From: Novipirellula sp052161655
Lineage (GTDB): Bacteria > Planctomycetota > Planctomycetia > Pirellulales > Pirellulaceae
Reading direction: 5' to 3'
Assembly (NCBI RefSeq): GCF_052161655.1
Contig: NZ_CP197418.1
Location: 434,001-498,000 of the forward strand
Length of the DNA stretch: 64,000 nt
The notes beneath the pieces are model-generated. The model made no database searches. It was not told the origin of the DNA and was given only the letters and a program-made list of their open reading frames with translations. Within the stretch, counting starts at the first letter, position 1, and the number at the start of each line of letters is the position of its first letter. Positions 1-9,472 of the stretch are shown piece by piece. Made by a program: the position numbers and the translations under genes.

Positions 1-65
1 ACTTCGTTTCACGAAGAATCATCCTTCGCACTTAGCCGAGCAATGGGGCGAGCGGGGATCGCAGA

Positions 66-186
66 GGAGACTGCTGATTTAGTACGACATTACCGCTCTG
101 ATGTTAGCCGCTTGGGCGCTAGCCCCGGTTGAATGGTGACCAAACCGTGGCTAGCGCCAAAACGGCTAATTAAATCAGCAGTCTCC
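66..186. repeat. Long palindromic (MITE-like) repeat, 121 bp
   Basis: The outer arms are perfect: 16 bases at 66-81 (GGAGACTGCTGATTTA) are the reverse complement of 171-186. Nested inside are TTAGCCG (104-110) with CGGCTAA (163-169), GGCGCTAGCC (115-124) with GGCTAGCGCC (149-158), and CGGTT (126-130) with AACCG (143-147). The whole element could fold into one long hairpin. The GGCGCTAGCC core recurs in the palindrome inside the RND pump gene (62696-62774) and, degenerate, near 54650. There is no ORF that could be a transposase, so this would be a non-autonomous element. It lies just downstream of the TadE gene and might also end transcription. Confidence 0.75.
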
Positions 187-231
187 AGAGAGAGGGGGGG
201 AGGCACGTGTCCAGTCGATACGCAGGTCGTT

Positions 232-687
232 TTAGCGTGATTCCGCTGGCAGCGTCGTGCTGGCCGTGACCGTGGAACCAGCGAGCATCCATTGGACACC
301 GACTCCGACTTGACTGTACGGCACCGAAATGGTCACCGTCACCGGTTGCATCTCTGCCGTGATCTCAGCTTTGGTCGCAGGCACAAATTCGACGCTGTGC
401 CCCGAGATCCCTGCTTCGCTGAGCGACAGATTGATCATATCGGTTGCCTGTAGTTGCGTCCTGTCACCAAGCGAATAGATTCGGCACCCATTCATACACG
501 TTTCTTGGAGTGTGTGTTGAACGGCAAACGCTCGAGCTACCTCGACCGAAACCAGAATCAGCAACAGCACGGGTGGCAAGACGACGGCAAACTCGACCGC
601 CGCGATTCCACGTGATTTTCGTTTCACGCTTGCTCGTGTCGTTGAGCGGCGGACAAACGGCGAGATTCGTTTTGAATTAAGCATCAT
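232..687 (-). CDS. TadE-like pilus assembly / minor pseudopilin protein
   Basis: This 151-residue protein has the standard TadE layout: a basic N-terminus (residues 1-26), then a single hydrophobic helix that opens with GIAAVEFAVVLPPVLL and keeps the conserved Glu of the pseudopilin-like segment, then a small extracytoplasmic domain ending in a Ser/Thr-rich strand region. TadE/TadF proteins are processed minor pilins of Tad (Flp) pili. The gene starts 4 bp after the stop of the vWA/TadG-like gene (692-1879), so the two are almost certainly cotranscribed, with this gene last in the row. The major pilin, prepilin peptidase and TadA ATPase are not in the window. Family assignment is firm; the pilus role is inferred. 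Confidence 0.85.
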   Translation of the reverse strand: MMLNSKRISPFVRRSTTRASVKRKSRGIAAVEFAVVLPPVLLLILVSVEVARAFAVQHTLQETCMNGCRIYSLGDRTQLQATDMINLSLSEAGISGHSVEFVPATKAEITAEMQPVTVTISVPYSQVGVGVQWMLAGSTVTASTTLPAESR

Positions 688-691
688 GTTT

Positions 692-1879
692 CTATTGCAC
701 TAAGATGGTGCGGTTGATGGTGCCGGCAATCTTACGATAGGCTTGCTTCAGCGTGTTGGTCAGTTCGCTTCCGCTGCCGGTCGCAGAGAATTGTTTGCCA
801 CCAGTGGCATTCGCGATCGCGGTCATTAGCGAGATGTCGGCCGAATCACCAAGGCTGATGGTGTGGATTTCGATACCGAGGCCTGAGGCATAGTTGGCCA
901 TTGCGATGGCGTACTGGTCTGGGTCGTCTTCTGGTTTGTTGGCGTAGCCGTCACTCATCACGACCATCAACATTTTGACTTTGTTGCCGTTGCTGTCGTT
1001 TTTACGGTGATTTGCATACAAGTAGTGAGCTCCATCGCGAACGGCGGCGCCAATCGGGGTTCCGCCACCGTATTTGCCCGATTTCAAGGTGCTGTTGGTC
1101 AAGATATTGTTTTTCAATGCCGAGAAGTCATTCGTCATTGGAGATTCGAGAATGCCTACCCAATCCGAGGATGTGTCGTCGGGGTCGGGAAACAAGCTTG
1201 ACGGAGATGCGGTATACATGACTCCGCTATGTCCCTCTTCCTCGGGGTCGTAACGGCCTTTTCGTGCTCCGTAACCCATCACGCCGATGCGATCTTCTTT
1301 GAGTGATTGCTCGATCATTTCAACAAATTCAGGCGAAGCTTGTTGCAACGCTTCGATCCGTCCGTCGGATTCCATCGATTCTGACAAATCAAGGACCATC
1401 ACGATGTCCAAGGGAATGCCTGGTGCTGATGCAATCGATTGGCGAGGAATTGAAAACGAAGACTGACCAAAGATCCCTGCAAAAAAGAATGGCTCGTTGC
1501 TCTGAACGGCATGCACACGGATCGCACTCGCGCTGGTGTTTGATAAAGTGAACGTTTCCGAATTTGGATCCCAATTCCCGGTCTCTAAAGCGATCATCTC
1601 TGGCGGCACATCGACGACAAAGCCCACTTTGTTTTTGGCAATAAAGTTTTCGGCTACGTTCTTTGCACCCTGAATATCCTCGGGATTGTTTTTTAGGTGC
1701 AATCCGCCGGCGATTGCTCCTGCATCCACCGCAGATTGCAATTGGCTGCGAACTAACTGCATGCGGCCGATGTCCACTGCAAACGCTGCCATACCAACAA
1801 TGACGACCATCAGCACGGCAAACAAGACAATCGTGCCTCCGTGACGTTTCGACGCGGAAGAAAATTTAGGTCGTAGCAT
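692..1879 (-). CDS. TadG-like pilus protein with von Willebrand factor A domain
   Basis: The 395-residue protein begins with a basic stretch and a membrane helix (about residues 15-37, GGTIVLFAVLMVVIVGMAAF) typical of TadG/Flp-associated Tad proteins, followed by the region with VDAGAIAGG. From about residue 155 comes a vWA domain: MIDAS motif DLSES near residue 163, GGTPIG near 275 and SDGYAN near 312, so the metal-dependent adhesion site looks intact. It probably sits anchored in the membrane with its vWA domain outside and acts in adhesion or pilus anchoring. It lies between two TadE-like genes on the same strand, 69 bp after the upstream one and 4 bp before the downstream one. Confidence 0.85.
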   Translation of the reverse strand: MLRPKFSSASKRHGGTIVLFAVLMVVIVGMAAFAVDIGRMQLVRSQLQSAVDAGAIAGGLHLKNNPEDIQGAKNVAENFIAKNKVGFVVDVPPEMIALETGNWDPNSETFTLSNTSASAIRVHAVQSNEPFFFAGIFGQSSFSIPRQSIASAPGIPLDIVMVLDLSESMESDGRIEALQQASPEFVEMIEQSLKEDRIGVMGYGARKGRYDPEEEGHSGVMYTASPSSLFPDPDDTSSDWVGILESPMTNDFSALKNNILTNSTLKSGKYGGGTPIGAAVRDGAHYLYANHRKNDSNGNKVKMLMVVMSDGYANKPEDDPDQYAIAMANYASGLGIEIHTISLGDSADISLMTAIANATGGKQFSATGSGSELTNTLKQAYRKIAGTINRTILVQ

Positions 1880-1948
1880 AATCGACGCTCATTGGTGAAA
1901 AGTGTAATGCCAGCATGGTTGGCGGGGCAGAGCTATGACAGATCGAGA

Positions 1949-2350
1949 CTATTGAACAAGTTCGGCTTCACGCGGCAAAACGCAGGCAGCGGTGTAATTC
2001 ATCCCGCTAAAATGTCTGGGAATCGGCAACCAGGTCATCTCGGCAAAGTTTGCAGAGACGCGTACGGTGACAGGTTCCCACTGTGGTAGTTTGTCTAGGT
2101 CGGAGGGCACGACTTCAACGTTGTGTTTGGTGATGCCCATACCTTCAACCAGTTGTTTGACTTCGGCTTTGACGTCCCCTGGCTTGGCACCTTTAAGTAC
2201 GGCGATTCGACATCCCGACCGAGCCGCTTCCTCCAACGCTTGGACTGTCATCATTCCGCGTCCTAGTTCAACGGCGGCAAACAACAGAATGAACATCGGT
2301 ATGGCGACGAACGCAAATTCGACGCTGACCGTGCCACGACGCTTTGACAT
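1949..2350 (-). CDS. TadE-like pilus assembly protein
   Basis: I chose the ATG at 2350, giving 133 residues that begin MSKRRGTVSVEFAFVAIPMF, the usual TadE arrangement of a few basic residues, a V-E-F pseudopilin-like motif and one membrane helix. The frame stays open to 2494 with in-frame ATGs at 2410 and 2494, but the added stretch is Cys- and Arg-rich and unlike a TadE leader. No strong Shine-Dalgarno sequence decides the start. The extracytoplasmic part (about residues 30-133) matches the size of the other TadE here but is clearly divergent. It is the first gene of the three-gene Tad row, which runs leftwards to 232. Confidence 0.8.
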   Translation of the reverse strand: MSKRRGTVSVEFAFVAIPMFILLFAAVELGRGMMTVQALEEAARSGCRIAVLKGAKPGDVKAEVKQLVEGMGITKHNVEVVPSDLDKLPQWEPVTVRVSANFAEMTWLPIPRHFSGMNYTAACVLPREAELVQ

Positions 2351-2505
2351 ATGATCGATTGCGACAGAGCCGCAGAGGCATCGCTTTCGTTGAGATTCAG
2401 TGGCACCCATGATGTCGGAGATCGCCTTTAAGCAAATTCGATATTTCGGAAGGGACTCGCGCCAGTGCAATTCATGGCATGGCGGACTTCGCATTTACTT
2501 AACAA

Positions 2506-2844
2506 CTAGCTTGCAAACCCCTCTGTGTGACGGATCTTCGCCCGATTATTGCCACCCGAGTTGACATGTCGTGCGGGATGTGCAGGTCGCACGATGTACA
2601 CCGCCGTTTCTGAAGCCAGATCTGCTACTGGAGGCATTGGATCCAGAGATGACTCGGCCACGGGAACGTCAGTGTCGCTTGTGACGATTGGGATGCTTCG
2701 TTGAGCGGGAAGGGTTATGCGGTCAGCGCAACCAGACGTCTTGCTCGATAGCAGACAAGAGATTGAGACAAACCCATTTTTCGAAATGGGGATACCACGA
2801 GATTCACGCAAGGAGTCTCGGCGTGCGAGCGATATGAAGTACAA
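2506..2844 (-). CDS. Doubtful small hypothetical protein
   Basis: A 112-residue open frame with no recognised domain. Residues 26-42 are mildly hydrophobic (FVSISCLLSSKTSGCAD) and could be a weak lipoprotein-type signal if translation starts inside the frame. The rest is polar and Pro/Ala/Ser-rich. It stands 11 bp upstream of the longest possible Tad frame and on the same strand, so it could be a first gene of that row. Nothing else supports it, and it could be a chance ORF in an intergenic region. Confidence 0.3.
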   Translation of the reverse strand: MYFISLARRDSLRESRGIPISKNGFVSISCLLSSKTSGCADRITLPAQRSIPIVTSDTDVPVAESSLDPMPPVADLASETAVYIVRPAHPARHVNSGGNNRAKIRHTEGFAS

Positions 2845-2886
2845 TGACGTTTTGCTGTATCAATTCACACTCATTTAAACGAAATC

Positions 2887-3060
2887 ATGGACAAAAAAGC
2901 GAAGAAGCGTCTCGATGTTATCAACAAGAAACTGCAAACTCTGCGACCACGCTTGGCTGGGTCTCGCGAACAGGCCGATGACGTGGACGAGTTGAAACAA
3001 CTCGAAGACGAAGTCGCCTCGCTCGAAGCCGAAGCTAAAAAATTGAAAGAATCGAAGTAG
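2887..3060 (+). CDS. Small basic coiled-coil protein (57 aa)
   Basis: The frame runs from ATG 2887 to TAG 3058-3060. The protein starts MDKKAKKRLDVINKKLQTLR and continues as a highly charged sequence with heptad-like spacing of Leu/Val (LKQLEDEVASLEAEAKKLKE), so it should be nearly all helix. It carries no signal peptide and no Cys. Two in-frame stops (TAG, TAA) close it 16 bp before the convergent PKS stop. I believe short proteins of this type are common in Pirellulaceae, but I cannot verify that here. Its function is unknown; a small cytosolic helical scaffold or ribosome-associated protein is possible. Confidence 0.7.
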   Translation: MDKKAKKRLDVINKKLQTLRPRLAGSREQADDVDELKQLEDEVASLEAEAKKLKESK

Positions 3061-3076
3061 TAAAACTTCTGTATCT

Positions 3077-6000
3077 TTACTCGGAAGCCACCGACGACTC
3101 GTTCTGCTGAGCGGCTTCCAAGGAATCCGCTCCGATAATCTCGCCGGCAATGGCCGCAAGCGTCGAGATGCTTGGTTCGTCCATGAAATGGCTGATTGGG
3201 ATCACGATCGCTAACTTGGTTTCGATCGTGTTTTTTAATTCGATTGCCATTAACGAATCAAGTCCCAGCGAGCCCAGCGATTCGGAACGGTCAAACGTGG
3301 TTGGATCCAACGACATGATCTTCCCGAGTTGCTCGCTGAAGTAAACCTCCAACCGATCACAGCGTGCATCACTGTCCAAGATTCGAAGTTCAGACAGCAA
3401 AGCTTCGTCTTTCGTCGACACCGCGTCGGATTGAGTCTGAGCGCTGTCGCTGTGCAGCGAGCGAAAGATCGATGGTATCGCGGTTTCGGGGATCGAGGAA
3501 AGCATTTGGTGCCAATTGGCATCAACCACCACACGCGACCGGGGGCAGTTTGGGTTGCCGGCATCGATCAGTAGATCAAGTGCCGCATCAAAGCGTAACG
3601 GACGCAAACCTCGCACGGCCAGATTTTTGAGCCGAGTCGGATCGTCCGCCATTCCAGCAGAGCTCCATGGCCCCCAATGAATCACATTGGCCGGTAGCCC
3701 TCGAGTTCGACGTCTGGCAGCAAATCCTTCGAGATAACCATTCGCGGCGGCATAGTTCGCTTGTCCCGGTGACCCAAACACCGATGCGACCGAGCCGAGC
3801 ATGTTGAACATCGATAGTGGCTGGTTCGCGGTGGCGCTTGCGAGTGCAATCGCCCCCTCCACTTTCGGCCGCAGCACTCGGGCAACCGAGTCAGGTGTCA
3901 TCTCGTGTAATAATCCATCGTCCAACAAACCAGCTGTATGGATAACGCCGACGATTGGCAACATGGTTTTGGGCAGCGTATCGATGGCGTCCACCAATTC
4001 CGCTTCCTCAGCGCAGTCGCATTCCACGTAGATGCACGTCGCGTCTTGTTCCTCTGCCCACTGGATCAACGCATCGACGTGAGCTGGACGTTTGCGGCGT
4101 GCAACCAGCACCACCTTGGTTGCACCCCGTTGGATTAATCGTCTTGTGATTCCTTCGGCGATTGCCCCGCTGCCTCCGGAAATCAAATACGAGCCGGTGC
4201 AAGAAACGTGATCACGGGATTCCAGAACGGAACTCTTTTCAGGCGAGACGACGATTTTGCCAATGTTGCGACGCGCACTCATGAACCGCAGTGCGCTGGG
4301 CAAATCGGAAAGTGAAAACGTTGCAATGGGTTTGGGTTGGTAGACACCCGCTTCAAATTGCTGAGCGACTTCGGAAAACAGCGTTCGCACTTCTGCGGGG
4401 CGATGCCGAAACAATCGGTCCAGATCAATTGCCGAGTATGTCAAGTTGTCTTGGAAAGGCAGCAACCCGAGCTGACGATTCTGATAGATATCGATTTTGC
4501 CAATCTCGAGAAATCGGCCATGCGCCGCCAGCAATTCAAGCGATCGGTTGATCCACTGGCCCGGTAACGAATTCAAAACCACGTCAATGCCGCGGCCATT
4601 GGTTCGTGTGCGGACCGCGCGGAGCGAATCGATATCACGGCTATCAAAAATGTTTTGCGGGTCGATGCCAAGCATCGACAACAAGCGGCGTTTCAGTTTG
4701 CTGCCGGCAGTGGCAAAAACGGTGGCTCCCACACTGTGCGCGACTTCGATTGCCGCCAGTCCGACGCCACCTGCGGCTGCATGAATCAAGACCGATTCCC
4801 CCGCGGTCAGTCGGCCAATGTTCCGCAATGCGTAATGTGCGGTCATGTAGGCGACGGGAATGCTCGCGGCCTCTTGCGGGCTGATTCCTGCGGGAATCTT
4901 GGTTACCAAGTATTCTTTGGTTATTGCGTCGGATGCGAAACCATACGGCACAACGCCCATGACTTTATCGCCGACGGCTATTGATTGCACTTGATCGCCG
5001 ACCGATGTCACCGTGCCGCTTGCTTCGATCCCTAGGGGGACAACGTCGTCGGAGATGCCCGGGTACAACCCCATCGCCTTCAGCACGTCACTGAAGTTCA
5101 ATCCGACCGCATCCACCGAAAATACCACCTCGTCAGGCTTCAGTTTCGGTATCGTCATTCGCTCGACCCACAACCCTTCGGTCCGGTTGGTTCCGTCCAG
5201 TCGGATACGATAGCTGCCACTCAATGGAATCGGCAATTGTGATTCGCCGGAATCTTTTGAGAGTGAACGGGGCGAAGAAACCAATCGAGGTGATAAGTAT
5301 TGTTCGTTGCGAAATGCGAGTTCGGTCTCTCTGGATTGACGTGCGAGCCAGGATGCAACCGGTTCGGTGCTCGCCGCATCGCACTGGACCACGTCCAGCA
5401 CTCGGATTTGCAGCGTCGGATGCTCATTTGTCGCAACACGCGCCATGGCGGCAAGAGCAGCGGACGTCGGAATCGAATTTTCGTTGCCAATCGAAAATGC
5501 ACTCTGCAGAACGAGCGAAACCAACGGCGTCTTGGGTTCACGAACTGCCGATTGAATGAATTTCAGCAAGTCGCAAACGCTCGCTTCGACATCGTCATGC
5601 GAGTGAGGTTGAGTCCAGAGCCAATGCTCCTGCTGAGAACTGGGTTCAAAGGTTGCCGGAATCAACGACTGATAAATCGACGATCCAAAATGTCGAATTG
5701 GGTAAGTGTCGTGGACCGAGTCGGACTCAGATTCCGAAATTGAAACGGGAGTCCATTTCGACTCATGGATCCATTGGTTAGGATCCGCTTGAAAGACGCT
5801 ACGGTCCTTTTGCAATCGCTTGCAACGTACTTTTTCGAGCGACAGGCAGATACGGCCATCGTGGTCGAGTAGTTGGACGTCGGCAACGATTTCATTCCAT
5901 TTTCCGGAACGATTCTCGTGACGATGCACTACGGCGGCGGCGATCGAATGTCCGTCCCCGCGGACGACGCGATCTACCCCGACGGGCAAGAACGTTGGCG

Positions 6001-9000
6001 GGTCGGCTGATTCTCGCATCGATGCCGGCATCGTTGTGGCAATCAATTGAAACGCCCCATCTAGCAGGGTGGGATGCACTATCGACTGTTTTGATTCGCT
6101 TACCAAACTAGTGTCGATTTTCAGCTGAGCACTGGTAATGGTGTCCTGGTTGAGGATCGTGTGGAGCGGTTGGAACAAGTCGCCATAGCGAAGTCCTGAC
6201 TGCTCGAGCGATTCGTAAAACTGAGTTCGATCGACCTGGGTGCCGTGGCCGATGCTCAGCGGCTTCATCGCTGTAACTGTCGATTCGCCGGACTTTTTCA
6301 CTCGGCACGAAGCGGACAACGTCCAGTCGGAATCGTCACCTTGGGGCCGCGAGTGGATTTGAATCTGTGATTGCCCACCCTGGATCGGATCGACCGTCGT
6401 TTGAATCTCAACCGACTGTTCCTTATGCAGGAACAATGCGCGGTGGATAGTGATTTCGGACAGCTCAAACGATATATTTCCAAACAATTCCCCGGCCGCG
6501 ACACCAAGCGTGTCAATCCATGCGGCGGCGGGCACGGTCACCGACTCGCTGACGACGTGGTCGGAAAGGTAACCGGGCTTGTTGATCGCAAGATGTGAAA
6601 CGAATAGCAACCCACCCGATGCCAAGCGTTGGCGGCTGCCCAGGATAGGATGGATACTTTGCCCACCGATACCATGTTCATGTGCCGGAGGCGAATGCCA
6701 ACATCGTTGACGAACAAAGGGATAAGTAGGCAACGCCACCCTGCGCGACGGATAGATTTGATCGATCACATCGAAATTAACCGGGGTTCCCACACACCAT
6801 GCGGTCGCGACAGCGCGGATCCAATTGGCGTAATCGTTGTCGTCCGGGTGCAGCGTTTCGACGACGCGGAGAGCTGGTTCGTCTTCGTCGGATTTCAAAA
6901 AACGACGAATCATTCCCGTTAATTGAGGCCGTGGCCCCACTTCAATCACTAGATCAATATTTTGGTTCGGCAATTCGGCCATCACATCGCGGAAGCGAAC
7001 CGGACTCAATAAGTGCTTGATCCAGTAGTCAACGTCGATCGTGTCTTGATAAACCGATCCGGTTACCGAGGAGATAAATGTGATGTAGGGGGGCAGTTGT
7101 ATGTTGTCAACAAATTGCGATAGGCAGGCCCTGAGTGGGTCGGCAGCGTCTTGCATCAATGGCGAATGGAACGCGTGTGACACCTTCAGCGGTCGGCACA
7201 TCACAGCGTTGGCCTCCGCCTTCGTCACGAGTCTTTGGACCGCTTCGTGCGTGCCTGCGACGACGGAATTTTGCTCGCCGTTGATGGCTGCAATCACCAC
7301 ATCCGAATCCAATTCGTCAATCCACTGTTGGACCACCGAATCGCTTGCGAGCACTGCGGTCATGGTGCCACCACTGGGCAATTCGCCCATTAAACGTCCA
7401 CGATGAGCTGCAAGCATCAGTGCTTGTTCTTTACTGAACGCTTTGGCGGCATACAACGCGGCGATTTCGCCGATGCTATGTCCTGCAACCACGTCGGGAG
7501 TAATGCCGACGTCCGAAAGTGAATCGACTAACGCAATTTGGATCGCCGTGATCGCTGGCTGGGCCATCGCAGTGTCATCCAGGGAATGCGACGGCACGTC
7601 GTCGCAGATCAATTCCAACAACGACAAATTTAAGATGGGATCCAAAATCGCCGCACACTGCTCGAGCGATCGTTGGAAACTTGGCAGCGTCTGGAACAAT
7701 CCTGATGCCATTCCCGCATACTGAGAACCTTGCCCAGTAAAAAGCAACGCGACTCGCGGGCGACGACCATGAACCGGGCGACCCGTAACGACTTGTTTCG
7801 TCGCGGCGCCTTCGGCGAGTCGCTCGAGCCCTTTGCAAAGCTCAGATGTCGATTCCCCCAACACGACGGCGCGGTGGGTTAACGTGCTGCGGTATTTTGC
7901 ATACGAACCACAAATGTTGTGAGTTTCCAAGGCGTTGGAAGTCGAACGTGGTTCCAGCCGTTCGCGTGCTTGTGTGGCTGCCTTGGGCATGGCCTCGTCG
8001 CCGCGTGTCGATAGCGGCAAGAAGAAGCACGGCGGTACCCGAGGTGGCTTCTGGTTGTCCGTGAGGGATTCAGATGGTTTTTCTAAGATGATATGCGAAT
8101 TGGTTCCACCGAACCCAAACGAACTAACGCCCGCCAGGTAGCGGCCATGGCTGCTTGGAGTCCAAGCCTGATTTTGGGTCGCAATTTCGATTCGTTTTGG
8201 ATCAAGTTTGACGTTCGGATTCAGTTTGCCAAAGTTAGCCTGGCCCGCAATCAATTTGTGCTCGCACATCTTCAGCACTTTGATCAAACCGGCAATCCCC
8301 GACACCGTCTCGGTATGTCCGATATTGGCTTTGACGCTACCGATGTGAAGCGGTGGAAGATTTTCGTTTCGCGATGCAAACGTTTCTGACAACGCCATCA
8401 ATTCAATCGGATCACCAAGCGGGGTGCCGGTGCCATGTGCCTCGATGTAAGTCAGGTCGTCAACGGTTATCCCCGCCGACTTCATTGCCGTACCGACGAC
8501 ACGCTGCTGTGCCGAGCCGCTCGGTGCCGTAATCCCGCTGGTGCGGCCATCTTGATTGACCGCACTGCCGCGAATCATCGCAAGGATGCGGTCGCCATCG
8601 CGAACGGCATCGGCAGCACGTTTCATCAAGATCAAACCACAACCTTCGCCACGCACGTAACCGTTTGCATTTTCGTCGAACGAACGGCAACGTCCGTCGG
8701 GGCTCAGCATTCTCGCTTTGCTGAACGCGATCGTGGTTTCCGGTGAAAGGATTAGATTGACACCGCCTGCAATCGCGGAATCACTTTCGCCTCGCAAAAG
8801 TGAAATGACGGCCGAGTGGACGGCCACCAACGCGGAGGAACACGCGGTATCGACGATGAACGACGGGCCATGCAAATCGAAGAGGTACGAGATCCGGCCA
8901 GCCGCGATGCTGAGTGCGTTGCCGGTGCCCATGTGGGCATCAATCTGCTCGAAGTAATCCGGAAAGCGAGCGGGAATCTTGGAATAGTCAGTGCCGCCGA

Positions 9001-9466
9001 TGCCGATGAAAACACCGGTGTTTGTCCCTGAAATTCGTTCGATGGGAACGCCCGCGTCTTCGAGCGTTTCCCAGGCGACTTCAAGCAAAATCCGTTGTTG
9101 AGGATCCATTCTCGCCGCTTCTCGTGGCGCAATCCCGAAAAAGGCGGGGTCGAACATGTCGACGTTCGAGATCGCTCCCATTGCATCGACCGACATCTTT
9201 CCCGGCGTGCGTCCGCTCGGATCAAAATATTGGTCACGATCCCAGCGGCTATCGGGAACGGGGCCGACGGTTTCACGCTGCTGTTGGATTAGATCCCAGA
9301 ATGCGTCAGGTGAATCGGCACCAGGCATCCGGCACCCCATTCCGATAATCGCAATCGCATTGGAATCGTCTGGGGCGGACGGCGGACGTGATGCGATCCG
9401 GTTCTGCAACAACGCTCGCTGCGCAGGAGTTAACTTCGCTAGTCGTGCAGCAAGTTGTTTGTCCAT
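3077..9466 (-). CDS. Highly reducing type I polyketide synthase (KS-AT-DH-ER-KR-ACP)
   Basis: This 2129-residue single-module synthase extends an acyl chain with malonyl units and reduces the beta-carbon. In order: KS (about 35-460; Cys209 in DTACSS, His344 in EAHGTGT, His384 in NIGHT); AT (about 570-870; Ser664 in GHSIGE, HAFHS at 764-768, the malonyl-type signature); DH (about 935-1215; His970 and Asp1136 in HPTLLDGAFQ); ER (about 1415-1740; nucleotide loop AAAGGVGLAA); KR (about 1755-1985; Ser1892, Tyr1905); ACP (about 2030-2110; Ser2071 in LGLDSLM). Two deviations: the DH motif HxxxGxxxxP has Glu974 in place of Gly, and the KR loop reads GGSGAIA rather than GGxGxxG. There is no thioesterase or reductase release domain. 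Residues 1-25 resemble a docking helix. The gene follows the FAAL gene by 6 bp. The product is probably a long reduced lipid chain; its identity is unknown. Confidence 0.93.
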   Translation of the reverse strand: MDKQLAARLAKLTPAQRALLQNRIASRPPSAPDDSNAIAIIGMGCRMPGADSPDAFWDLIQQQRETVGPVPDSRWDRDQYFDPSGRTPGKMSVDAMGAISNVDMFDPAFFGIAPREAARMDPQQRILLEVAWETLEDAGVPIERISGTNTGVFIGIGGTDYSKIPARFPDYFEQIDAHMGTGNALSIAAGRISYLFDLHGPSFIVDTACSSALVAVHSAVISLLRGESDSAIAGGVNLILSPETTIAFSKARMLSPDGRCRSFDENANGYVRGEGCGLILMKRAADAVRDGDRILAMIRGSAVNQDGRTSGITAPSGSAQQRVVGTAMKSAGITVDDLTYIEAHGTGTPLGDPIELMALSETFASRNENLPPLHIGSVKANIGHTETVSGIAGLIKVLKMCEHKLIAGQANFGKLNPNVKLDPKRIEIATQNQAWTPSSHGRYLAGVSSFGFGGTNSHIILEKPSESLTDNQKPPRVPPCFFLPLSTRGDEAMPKAATQARERLEPRSTSNALETHNICGSYAKYRSTLTHRAVVLGESTSELCKGLERLAEGAATKQVVTGRPVHGRRPRVALLFTGQGSQYAGMASGLFQTLPSFQRSLEQCAAILDPILNLSLLELICDDVPSHSLDDTAMAQPAITAIQIALVDSLSDVGITPDVVAGHSIGEIAALYAAKAFSKEQALMLAAHRGRLMGELPSGGTMTAVLASDSVVQQWIDELDSDVVIAAINGEQNSVVAGTHEAVQRLVTKAEANAVMCRPLKVSHAFHSPLMQDAADPLRACLSQFVDNIQLPPYITFISSVTGSVYQDTIDVDYWIKHLLSPVRFRDVMAELPNQNIDLVIEVGPRPQLTGMIRRFLKSDEDEPALRVVETLHPDDNDYANWIRAVATAWCVGTPVNFDVIDQIYPSRRVALPTYPFVRQRCWHSPPAHEHGIGGQSIHPILGSRQRLASGGLLFVSHLAINKPGYLSDHVVSESVTVPAAAWIDTLGVAAGELFGNISFELSEITIHRALFLHKEQSVEIQTTVDPIQGGQSQIQIHSRPQGDDSDWTLSASCRVKKSGESTVTAMKPLSIGHGTQVDRTQFYESLEQSGLRYGDLFQPLHTILNQDTITSAQLKIDTSLVSESKQSIVHPTLLDGAFQLIATTMPASMRESADPPTFLPVGVDRVVRGDGHSIAAAVVHRHENRSGKWNEIVADVQLLDHDGRICLSLEKVRCKRLQKDRSVFQADPNQWIHESKWTPVSISESESDSVHDTYPIRHFGSSIYQSLIPATFEPSSQQEHWLWTQPHSHDDVEASVCDLLKFIQSAVREPKTPLVSLVLQSAFSIGNENSIPTSAALAAMARVATNEHPTLQIRVLDVVQCDAASTEPVASWLARQSRETELAFRNEQYLSPRLVSSPRSLSKDSGESQLPIPLSGSYRIRLDGTNRTEGLWVERMTIPKLKPDEVVFSVDAVGLNFSDVLKAMGLYPGISDDVVPLGIEASGTVTSVGDQVQSIAVGDKVMGVVPYGFASDAITKEYLVTKIPAGISPQEAASIPVAYMTAHYALRNIGRLTAGESVLIHAAAGGVGLAAIEVAHSVGATVFATAGSKLKRRLLSMLGIDPQNIFDSRDIDSLRAVRTRTNGRGIDVVLNSLPGQWINRSLELLAAHGRFLEIGKIDIYQNRQLGLLPFQDNLTYSAIDLDRLFRHRPAEVRTLFSEVAQQFEAGVYQPKPIATFSLSDLPSALRFMSARRNIGKIVVSPEKSSVLESRDHVSCTGSYLISGGSGAIAEGITRRLIQRGATKVVLVARRKRPAHVDALIQWAEEQDATCIYVECDCAEEAELVDAIDTLPKTMLPIVGVIHTAGLLDDGLLHEMTPDSVARVLRPKVEGAIALASATANQPLSMFNMLGSVASVFGSPGQANYAAANGYLEGFAARRRTRGLPANVIHWGPWSSAGMADDPTRLKNLAVRGLRPLRFDAALDLLIDAGNPNCPRSRVVVDANWHQMLSSIPETAIPSIFRSLHSDSAQTQSDAVSTKDEALLSELRILDSDARCDRLEVYFSEQLGKIMSLDPTTFDRSESLGSLGLDSLMAIELKNTIETKLAIVIPISHFMDEPSISTLAAIAGEIIGADSLEAAQQNESSVASE

Positions 9467-9472
9467 CGGCGA

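Noticed and set aside
66..186. Insertion sequence with transposase
   Set aside because: The element is too short to code for a transposase, and no transposase gene is seen anywhere in the window.
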